A DNA stretch of 64,000 nucleotides from Ophiosphaerella korrae (taxonomy: Eukaryota; Ascomycota; Dothideomycetes; Pleosporales; Phaeosphaeriaceae), in the NCBI GenBank assembly GCA_028456385.1, contig JALNQF010000036.1, positions 1 through 64,000 of the forward strand, read 5' to 3'. The first letter of the stretch is position 1. Every line of letters starts with the position of its first letter. Under the pieces are notes generated by a model that worked only from the letters and a program-made list of their open reading frames with translations, was not told the origin of the DNA and did not search any database. A program made the translations under genes and the position numbers. Below, piece by piece: positions 55,969-64,000 of this stretch.

Positions 55969-56450
55969 CTTTTCATAAGGCACGCTATTTTTTGACCATG
56001 TTCAGATAAATTTCTACGCGCAACCTATAATATGTAAATATGTCGTTGTGTTCAAGGTTGTGTGTGGGTACTTTACTACTGGGTGAGGCGTGTCCCCGGC
56101 CACCTGTGGCGCTAATGACGTCGAAGCTTCCAGCGACTTCGTGACAAAGCGAGAACCACGATCAAACTTTAGGAACGCTCTGCACGCTTCCAGTACCGTC
56201 TTTACTGTTATGGCATCTACATTTTTCATCAAACTGTCGCAAGCTGACTGCTGCCTTGATCGCCCGCTACAATGCCTATAAGAGTGTGGTGTGCAGCTCT
56301 TCCATGGGCCATCATCAAATTGAAAGATTCAACCTTGAAGTCAAGCAATCCATAGTCTTATACTTGTCTCAGTGGCATTAAAAAAGTTCCACGGCCACCT
56401 CAATTACCAACATTACAGCCTTTTTTTCCCACATCACATCAACCCTAGCA
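55969..56450. other. Intergenic region
   Basis: This is the promoter side of the small heat-shock protein gene. Short GAA/TTC groups near 56,320 resemble heat-shock elements but with imperfect spacing, so I do not call one. Confidence 0.4.
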
Positions 56451-57311
56451 ATGGCCTTTCTCCTCACACCACGCATTGCGCCGGCCTATCAGGGGCCACA
56501 GTGCAATCCCTTTGGTTTCTGCGCCCCATCTTTGCGACCTGTATACACCTACCGTATTGCTCGTCCTCGCCCCCAGCGCCCTCAGTACTCTTCATTCAAT
56601 CACTTCTTTGCTCAAGTTGACAGCCTATTGAGCGACATCAACCGCGAGGCTCAACACGAGGCACATCTCAAGACGCAATGCGACCCGCACCCCCAACGAG
56701 AACAGCAAAATCGAACTCCTCTTGCCGAATTTGCTGTAAACCAGACTGAGCAGGGGTGGCAGGTCGATGGCGACATCCGAGGCTTTGAACAACAGAACAT
56801 CAGTATTGAGGTCACAGATGAGCACACTCTGAAGATTAGCGGCAATACCGAATGGCACGCCGAGAAGGAGACTCAACCAGAATATCAACCCACCGAGCAC
56901 GGCCCAGTAGACAGAACGGACGTTGTTACCCCCACTGAACCTGAATATGATACCCTTACCACCGATGGAAGCGACACAGTCTCCCACAAGTCATACCAAG
57001 TCACCGTCGAGGATGACTTCGAGGATCTCGGTGCCGAAACATCTTCTCTGGTTTCATCTTCTACACAGCCATCTTCACCCCCTGAGGCCAAGGAGCCCAA
57101 GGGCAAAGACAGGGTCGTCAGTAAATCTGCCTCCACACAGGAGGTGTCACAACATGATGATGAACGACTTCATGGAGCTTTCGAACGCACGTTCAGATTC
57201 CCCAATCGTATCGATGCCGCTACTGTAAGCGCAAGTCTTCGGAATGGTACATTGAAAGTGACTGTTCCAAAGGCACAAGTTCAGCTGGTTCAAAAAATTT
57301 CTATCCAATAG
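56451..57311 (+). CDS. Small heat-shock protein, Hsp20/alpha-crystallin (Hsp30-like)
   Basis: This is an ATP-independent chaperone, cytosolic, of the fungal Hsp30 class. It is a single exon of 286 residues. The alpha-crystallin domain is split. Its first half (about 92-130) contains PLAEFAVNQTEQGWQVDGDI and EVTDEHTLKISGNTEWH. Its second half (about 241-278) contains FERTFRFPNRIDAATVSASL and GTLKVTVPKA. Between them is an insertion of roughly 110 residues, Thr/Ser/Glu/Pro-rich and acidic, a known feature of filamentous-fungal Hsp30s. The N-terminus is Pro/Arg-rich with FNHFFAQVDSLL. Heat-inducible expression is expected for the family but not shown by a clear element here. Confidence 0.88.
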   Translation: MAFLLTPRIAPAYQGPQCNPFGFCAPSLRPVYTYRIARPRPQRPQYSSFNHFFAQVDSLLSDINREAQHEAHLKTQCDPHPQREQQNRTPLAEFAVNQTEQGWQVDGDIRGFEQQNISIEVTDEHTLKISGNTEWHAEKETQPEYQPTEHGPVDRTDVVTPTEPEYDTLTTDGSDTVSHKSYQVTVEDDFEDLGAETSSLVSSSTQPSSPPEAKEPKGKDRVVSKSASTQEVSQHDDERLHGAFERTFRFPNRIDAATVSASLRNGTLKVTVPKAQVQLVQKISIQ

Positions 57312-58284
57312 ACTAAATGAAGATGATGAAAGGAAATAGTGAAGGGTCATAGTTTAATCTGTACGAAAGATGCAATCGTTTAACATAGTATATGATACTT
57401 AGCCATCAGTAATGAAGCAATAATTACACTTTCTTACCATAAACTATCTAGATGGTGACTTGCAGTTTGTTGTTGTAGGACACATTAAATATTGTTGAAT
57501 ACTCTAAGCTTCTCCACACTGCTGGGGAACCTATGAACCCATATCTTCTTTGATTTCGCAATAGTCGCGTGTTGGGCAGGAGGTTAGTAGACTCTCGACG
57601 ATACAGGCTTCTACTGTTGGAAAGCAAACAGGTCCCTGCACTGTTACACATAAATGTGTCCTCACTATTTGGACCTGACAAATATAACTTCAAATATGAA
57701 GACAACAAGAAGTTGATAGTATTATTGCCTCAAGCTTAGGTTAAGCCTTCCAAGGTTGGCTTCAATTATAAAACAAGTATACATACCAACCTCAAAGGAG
57801 TTTCCTTCCTCAACTAACTCAATATATCAGTTATACCTATTAATATTTGCCCTCCTAAGCTTTTACCTCATAGATCGATTAGTGCTGTGGGCGGCCTTTA
57901 CTTGAAGTAAAAACCCAGATAACCAATTACTACCCTGCAAGGAGTCACGCAAGACATTCATAAACCATCGCCAAGCCTGCAATCTAAGTCGGTAAGGCTC
58001 CGAAGTGACATATTGTAACATCGCAATGAACCAAGTTGGCGCGGTTGAATTGGTATAGGGCCTTAGGTAGGCCCATGTAGCTGACGAATGAACATATTGC
58101 GCTTCTAAAAGTATTGTGTAGATAGCGTGCTAGGTAGCACTTCCGTGTAATGCTCTCAAATTGTCATGTGATAGTTGTTCATCATTACTGAATATTCTAT
58201 ATTGCCCGTCGAGTCAAAATTTATGTAGCTAGAAAAACGCCAAATGCAATCAATATATACAGTATATTTTAGTTATCCCCCTAT
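57312..58284. other. Convergent intergenic region
   Basis: AT-rich 3' flanks of the heat-shock gene and the secreted protein gene. No gene recognised. Confidence 0.4.
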
Positions 58285-58856
58285 CTACAATAGCGCAGCG
58301 ACACCAATCATGCCCATGACAACACCGCCGAGGCCACCGACGGCAACAGCATCAGCAGCAGCACCGGTGTATGTGGCGGGCCTGGAAACGGTAGTCGAAG
58401 CACCACCTGCACCAGTTCTAGATGGGGCGGCGGTGACAGAAGTAGCACGGCTGTCGACAGATGACGCAGCGGAGGCAGCAGATGAAGCGCGAGATGAGGC
58501 ACCGGCAGCGGCTGATGAGGCGACACTGGCTGCGGATGAAGCACGGCTGGAGGCTGATGCCGCAACTGACGAGGCAACACTGGCAGCGGATGCAGCACGG
58601 GAAGAAGCGCTAGCGAGAATGGATGACACTGCAGCGTTGGCGGAAGAGACGCCGGCGGAAGCTGATGATATGACACCAGCAGCAGATGAAGCGGTGGAAG
58701 CAATCGCTGAGGGAACAGCTTCTGTGGGAATCACCGAGGGAGCACTGATTATAGGCTTTAGCAAGGTGAACTGTGTGCGTCATGTTAAACAACTTACGCG
58801 CTCTGAGCGGCGGCAAAGCCGGCGAGGACGGGGAGAGCAATGATGGTGAAACGCAT
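58285..58856 (-). CDS. Secreted Ala/Ser-rich GPI-anchored protein
   Basis: No enzymatic domain is seen; probably a cell-wall or surface protein. Minus-strand exon 1 is 58,856-58,798 and encodes the signal peptide MRFTIIALPVLAGFAAAQS. The intron 58,797-58,745 (GTAAGT...AATCAG) keeps the frame, and exon 2 is 58,744-58,285, giving 172 residues. The mature part is imperfect repeats of Ala/Ser with ASSRASSAAS units and is likely O-glycosylated. The end is hydrophobic (VGGLGGVVMGMIGVAALL) after small residues TYTGAA, as for GPI attachment. A plus-strand frame over the same bases is the shadow of the repeats. Signal-peptide and anchor predictions are by eye. Confidence 0.75.
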
Positions 58857-59820
58857 GGCGAATATGGAGCTTATGTCTATAGAGGCTTGATGGAGGATGA
58901 AATATAGTTTTGAAGTAGTTGGTTTGGCACGACTGTCTTGTGTAAGGGAGAAGTGACTGTACTGTAATGGATGTTTTAGGAGAACGACAGGCTTTATGTA
59001 TGTATCCTCTAATGCTCAGAGCGATCGTAAGAATTTGCAAGCACTGACTCAGCCCCGCTCTATCAAGCCATGCTTGTGCGGTGCAACCTGGTCTCGTCGT
59101 CTTGTACCGGATCTGGCAAGAGACTAGTACGCCTTTTTTCTAGCACCCAGCTTTAGCGAAGATCTGGGCAATGAATCAGAATGGTAGCATTGCGTGCTAA
59201 CGTGCATTTATGCACTCATATGAGAGAGTTTTCCACTCTGGTTGGTCGTGGTGCACAACTCAACAAGGGACAGCTGAAGTGAAGGCTGAAAGCGTCCTGA
59301 AGAGGCGTCTGGGTGGCTTGCGGGCTAATAAAGAGCACCGCGAACCCCGACAGCAGTCTAAGCGGCCCTAACCCAGAAGAGCAATACCTCGTTAACCTTA
59401 ATATCAACCCATCAAAAAGTTCGGTCTGGATCAATAAGGTGCAGAGAGCGTGGAGGACATCTCATCACCGCGAGGCTGAAAGTCGTGCTTAAGTTAGTGG
59501 TCTGGTTGGCTTGGGTTACGCCTCGTTCGCCTATCGGCTGTCAGTAGGTACAACACTAAATTCCATAATGCGTAGGTACTGGCTGTGATTTTCACAAGGC
59601 TTGATGAAGGTTAACCATTATCGTGGTTCCACTCGCGCAAAGTTCATCGCCCCACGTGTGTCAGACAATTCCAGACTAGAGGGACGGGAACAGCATGAGC
59701 GAACGAAAGTATTATTAAAGTTAAGCATTATTTAGAACCAAAAGGCTGCCTAGTGTCAGATGAAGCTATGAGACTTCGGATTGAGAGGGCCTGAGTATAC
59801 TAAGATCATTGATGGGCGGC
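58857..59820. other. Intergenic region
   Basis: Promoter of the Ala/Ser-rich protein and 3' flank of the cupredoxin gene. No other gene recognised. Confidence 0.4.
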
Positions 59821-60629
59821 TCAGAAAAGCCATACAGCTAGACCGAAGATCAATGCTGCAAGTCCATTGACCTCTTCCGGCATGACGACAACAGCGGCCC
59901 CAGTGCTCGATGAACGAGCTGTCGATGCGCCTGTGTTCGACGGCGCAAGCCCCCCTGTTGGTGTGGTAGACGGTAAAATAGAAGCCGAGGCACTAGATAC
60001 TTTGGTTAGCAACGTGTGTTTTCGAAACTTGCAGAGAAACACCACGTTGGGTTTCCTTGTGGACGGAATATACAACTTTGGTGTAGCCCACTGGAGAATA
60101 CTCACGAGGTCAAGTTCGCCAGTTGGTCGTCACCACGGAGAGATCCTCCACGTCGTTCTGTGGGTGTTACGGCCTGGCCCGCAACGCCGCTCGCGGCTTG
60201 CTCGTAGGCATCGATCGACTTCCCGTCCGTTCTAGCATTATTAGGCCACTGAAAGAGTCCATCTGCCCCGTCAGTTACTTACGGCAAGTTAATCCCACCC
60301 ACCATGCCCTGCTGGCAATGCCTCGAAATACTGCAATAGTAGTAAATCGGATCCGAGTTTGTCACGTTGACCACGAATTTTAGTTTACCATTATTAGTTT
60401 GGGAGAACGGGCCGGAGTAAAAGCCTTGCCCACTTGGTGTGCACGGGCTAGGAAAGTCTCCTTGCACAACATCGTGAGGCGCGTAAAGCTCAAAAATGAC
60501 TGCATCACCTTGTTTAGCGGTGACACTTTTTGGGTTGAATTCCAAGTTCCCGTTTCCAACCTTAACAACGTGAACAGCCGAAAGGGCAAAACCACAGAGG
60601 GTAGGTAGAATAAAGGTGGTGAACCTCAT
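59821..60629 (-). CDS. Extracellular cupredoxin-domain protein, GPI-anchored
   Basis: This is a secreted protein with a small blue-copper-like domain. Minus-strand exons are 60,629-60,283, 60,231-60,106 and 59,992-59,821. The introns, 51 and 113 nt (GTAAGT...ATGCTAG; GTGAGT...GTATCTAG with branch GCTAAC), keep the frame for 214 residues. The signal peptide is MRFTTFILPTLCGFALSA. The domain has VVKVGNGNLEFNPKSV, AKQGDAVIFEL and the potential copper ligands His in APHDV, Cys in YYYC, His in SRHCQQGM and the Met. A Ser/Thr-rich linker and a hydrophobic tail (VNGLAALIFGLAVWLF) suggest a GPI anchor. This matches fungal serine-rich extracellular cupredoxins. Copper binding is inferred. Confidence 0.8.
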
Positions 60630-61988
60630 AGCTGCTACTGTGAGGACTGGGGCGAACCGCGTGTGATCGAGGCTGATATTTGATGCAAGTCCCGACCAGA
60701 AAGCCGAGATAGGTACTGGATCTAAATCATTAGCTGCGTCTGAACAATGCCATGATGAGATCTAGAGGCGATCCAGCTCAACATTCCATGCCAAGGAAAG
60801 TTTGACTACAACCCTAGAGGGTCCAGACAACTCCACTGGGATCGCTTACAGCTGATAGTATAGAAGGCCCACCAATATAGACGGGCTGCACACAATCCAA
60901 GCTGGGTGGATTTCTTTAGGATTTTCTGGTGGGGAGAGAGCGATCGTGAATAGTGTGCGGAGAGCTGGCTTTAGATCAAGTGTTCAAGATTGGAGGCGCA
61001 GCTGATGCTCGTGCACGATGGCAGCCACTAGTTAGACAATCGTTTGACGGACTTCGGTCCTGATTTTCGGCCTCAACCCCTCAAAAGTCACCGCGTTCTT
61101 TCCAGGTGCTTGCCTTGCGTGGAATAGGCCCGCAAACAAACCTCGACTAGATCGCCAGCTGGTAGAATGTTTTTTTTTTACGCGCCAGCCAGGCCGCGTG
61201 GCTAAAATGCTTTGCGGACGGCGCGCCTCTAAAATGTGCCATGCTTGATGCTAACGCAATCTCTGAGATAGGCTCTAAAGTTCTCAGGAATCACCGTACG
61301 TGTACCTTAGTGCTACCCATCACAATACTGAGTAGAAACAATCAATAGTTGCCTGGTTATCAAAAAATCTTGGAACCATTCATTACCTAGGGCGGATGGA
61401 ATAACATCGGAGCGGAGCGGGAAACAACTCTTGTTCGGCTGCGGCATTCCCCAGCCATCGCCGTCTCCTCATTTTACAGATTATCTTTGACAAGCAGTAC
61501 CGTAATGCCGCATGTCCTGCCGAGCCGGGTATGCCTAGGTATGTTCAGGCTTGGGACGGCCCAGACCCTGTGTACTTATAATGTGATATTTGATTTCAGA
61601 CCTTTCCCTGGTACCTATCGAAAGCAAATGAGTGAGCATCACCTAGGTTTGTCTTGCACTCACCGATGGAGACGCGAGCCTAATTTCAAGAGCCCCTATC
61701 TAAAATTCAAATACGATACCCGGCCAAACCATTCTCACTACATCTGACTGGGTTGAAGCCGGATGTCAAGACCCCCAAGTTGATGTACTCACGAGGAACG
61801 CTAAGTAAAGCTTTGCAATATATCATTTTATCATTCGACTCAGCTGTTTATTGCGCTTCTGAAGAGCCTCAACCCACGACCCCCCTCATGGTATACATCT
61901 GCGCGCTTACATATTTATATATAGTTGTAGGCCATGTGTTCCTACGCGTGCACACGTGCATCTGCTTACTTTTGAGTATATATAGCTC
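60630..61988. other. Intergenic region
   Basis: About 1.36 kb without a recognisable gene. It contains the cupredoxin promoter and possibly the 3' flank or a last exon of the alpha-galactosidase gene. Confidence 0.4.
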
Positions 61989-63428
61989 TTAAAATGAATA
62001 AATTACACAATGGGAGAAGTTGGATAACGTACCATTAGTCTTGACGATTCTGATTACCAAGGTATCATGCCTTTCAACCAGTGCTTCATACGTCCGCATG
62101 AAGCTGCCCTGTTTCTCTCCTGTCCACGAGTCATAGACCGTGTATTCGGTCCTCGAGTTTAGCCCAGGAACCTCGGCGAAATCTATCGTTTTTGTTTGAG
62201 CACCGTCCAGTGTGTTGAGAACGAATACATGGGTACCTTTAGATGAAATTCCACTCCAATATTCTGCTGGGTGCGCTTGATTCCATGTAAAGTCACCATT
62301 GACACCCCACTTGTATGGCCTCGCCGGTGCCCCATAGTAGGGATCCTGATTGAAGGCGATGAGATCCCGGTTGCCGAGTATGTCGAGGACCTCCTTCTTA
62401 ATACCGCGCAGAGGTGTTCCAATGATTAGAGGGGATTTAAGGGCAGCCCACAGTGCGAAGTGGGAACGGTTCTCCTCAAGAGTTAAATTCCCATTGCCAA
62501 CTTCGAGCATGTCCCAATCAGCATGACCCCAGAAGTCGGTGCTGTTATAGAAAAATGATGCATGATTGAGGATAGGCATGATGCCCCATGATCCTTTCCA
62601 TTTGCCTGTCCACTCAGGAAAAATGTCACCCCACATTCGCCAACTATGACCAGTAGTATTACCCCACTGGTCAATATGAGCATGACCCCAAGCACATTGT
62701 GAAAACTCGAAAGTGCGATTTGAAGCAACCAGGGCGTTGCTCATAGTCTCATACCGCTCAAAGGTTTTCGACTCGGTCCAATCATAGTCTGGTGGCGCTG
62801 GCTCTGGTCTCGTCTCTCCCTCTCCACCAACGGTTTGGTTCTCGCTTGGGGGGCCTCCAAGCCAATTCTCCGGCCACCATCGGTAGAGATCTTTCCATTC
62901 TTCTGGTACATTACAATTATCATACTTCAGATCTGATTATATTAGATCACGATTCATACAAACACAGGGGTGTATATACACACAGTCAATACCCCATTCA
63001 GCCCAAGTGTCCGCATCTAATTGCTCATACCCCAAAGATCCGGCATAACCACCGCATGTCAAACTACCTGCATCGCTATAAATACCAAGTTTAAGTCCAA
63101 GCTTGTGAATCTTATCTGCAGTATGCTTAATGCCATTAGGAAACTTTTGAAAATCTGGTAAGATCATTCCAGTTGAATTGTCTCGCTTTTTCTGTTTATC
63201 GCTCCAACAATCATCGATGTTGACATACTTGTAGCCTACGTCCTTCAGACCAAGAGAAACAAGTAATTCACCAACTGTCAAGAATATCGTCTCATTAATG
63301 GCACACCCATACTCATTCCACGAGTTCCATCCCATTGCTGGTAAGTGCCCGGTAAACCCATCTCGTGATACCAACGCAAAGCTTGGACTAAGCAGGATCA
63401 ATCCAAAGAGAAGTAGACGTGAAGTCAT
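61989..63428 (-). CDS. Alpha-galactosidase, glycoside hydrolase family 27
   Basis: This is a secreted enzyme that removes terminal alpha-galactose from galacto-oligosaccharides and galactomannans. Minus-strand exon 1 is 63,428-62,984 and exon 2 is 62,932-61,989, with a 51-nt intron (GTGTGT...AATCAG), giving 462 residues. The signal peptide is MTSRLLLFGLILLSPSFA. GH27 marks are MGWNSWNEYGC, YKYVNIDDCW, GLKLGIYSDAGSLTCGGY, and LKYDNCN formed across the splice, with the nucleophile Asp. Later come GHADWDMLEVGNG, with the likely acid/base Asp, and APARPYKW. Several N-glycosylation sites occur. The last coding residues after IVKTNG are unlike the family end. A strong GTACGT donor at 62,031 suggests a further spliced exon downstream. 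Confidence 0.9.
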
Positions 63429-64000
63429 GGTAGTTGTTTATGTCAAAGTCGCGGTGTGAATAATGAAGGAAAATACTCGCTATATGGATTACAGTAAAGC
63501 TTTATACATAAGCCTTTCGCTATTATGTGTATTCAAGGCCTGCGAAAATGCCTAGATGGATCGACTGGTTGAGAATGCAACAGGATCAATCTCCGCATTT
63601 TTTTATTTTTTTTGGGAGATAGTATAAAGCCATATGGCAGATTAACAGCATTAAACAGACCATCAGCATTCCCCACACTGGTTCAAGAAGCCGAGAGGAG
63701 AAGTTGTGCTGAAAAGAGTGCAGGCGGAAGAATTGCGATGGAGGACGGATGATTACAATCCGAGCGAAAACGGCAAGCTTCTACTGCCAAGTGCGTATCA
63801 ATGATCATCGTTCAACTAAGCCTAAATAAGCATAATTCGAATTATAGCCTCCAATATATATGAATTGCCTCTACAGTCTTCATTATTAACTAACTCCCTT
63901 CGTTTCTGTTAAGATTGTACTTAAACTGATGTTTACGCTGATGCGATAAAAGCCATGATATTGTAATGGTTATGCTGGGTTCGAGGTCGAGATCCTTCAA
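63429..64000. other. Right-edge intergenic region
   Basis: This is the promoter of the alpha-galactosidase gene and further non-coding sequence to the window end. No gene or repeat recognised. Confidence 0.4.
63501..63506 (-). promoter_or_regulatory. TATA box of the alpha-galactosidase gene
   Basis: On the minus strand TATAAA lies about 73 bp upstream of the ATG at 63,428, a usual fungal distance. Confidence 0.5.

Noticed and set aside
56320..56345. Heat-shock-element-like GAA/TTC groups before the Hsp20 gene
   Set aside because: The spacing GAA-3-TTC departs from the nGAAnnTTCn rule, so I do not annotate it as an element.
58244..58843. 199-codon plus-strand Ala/Glu/Asp-rich frame
   Set aside because: It mirrors the repeats of the minus-strand secreted protein and lacks any own domain. 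The minus strand has a signal peptide, splice sites and GPI tail.
63960..64000. tRNA-like gggttcgagg string at the right edge
   Set aside because: The stem does not pair and no acceptor, D or anticodon arm can be folded upstream.

Overview
The window is a piece of a filamentous ascomycete genome, most likely a Dothideomycete of the Pleosporales type. The evidence is genes with short 45-115 nt GT-AG introns, fungal-only families (DUF3405, Ahc1-like zinc finger, extracellular cupredoxin/GPI proteins, Kish with an ATG-only first exon), and a large AT-rich block carrying the mark of repeat-induced point mutation (RIP). Species cannot be fixed from the sequence alone.

Bases 1-22,545 form one AT-rich, gene-free compartment. 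CA and TG dinucleotides are strongly depleted, TA is in excess, and no usable reading frame survives. It is built of RIP-killed retrotransposons. A Ty1/Copia reverse transcriptase relic lies on the minus strand near 1.6-2.0 kb. A structurally complete Ty3/Gypsy chromovirus-type element lies at 2,937-9,970, with two 430-bp LTRs and Gag zinc knuckles, protease/RT/integrase region and chromodomain all in one frame. An orphan chromodomain relic is at 13.45 kb. The 3' end of a second Gypsy copy (15.70-16.78 kb) abuts the 5' part of a third, truncated copy (16.82-19.83 kb). An unclassified AT-rich tail with degenerate tandem repeats follows. The compartment ends sharply near 22,545.

From 22.77 to about 33.7 kb lies a sparse accessory-type stretch: an MCT-like MFS transporter, a pyrroline-5-carboxylate reductase, a Baeyer-Villiger-type flavin monooxygenase, a hypothetical protein and an amidase. 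They could act together in transport and oxidation/hydrolysis of an amine or amide compound, but no synthase backbone gene is present and the grouping is inference.

From 35 to 46 kb there is a DUF3405 membrane protein, a DJ-1/PfpI protein, an NmrA-like reductase and a protoglobin. Between them are two decayed genes: a DUF1772 (anthrone-oxygenase-like) pseudogene and a tautomerase whose three exons are otherwise intact but carry one in-frame TAA. From 46.6 to 54.3 kb the genes are compact housekeeping genes: Ahc1-like zinc finger, KISH, TAF13, eIF3f and UTP25, the last two sharing a 141-bp divergent promoter. From 55.3 to 63.4 kb there are an alpha/beta-hydrolase pseudogene, a small heat-shock protein with a split alpha-crystallin domain, two secreted GPI-type proteins and a GH27 alpha-galactosidase.

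Exon boundaries were set by hand from splice signals and reading-frame continuity. I found no tRNA, rRNA or CRISPR. I did not find a convincing new multi-gene system. The most notable items are the cleanly preserved but RIP-killed Gypsy element with a possible antisense frame, the several single-step-to-advanced pseudogenes, and the transporter/P5CR/BVMO/amidase neighbourhood next to the AT-rich block.
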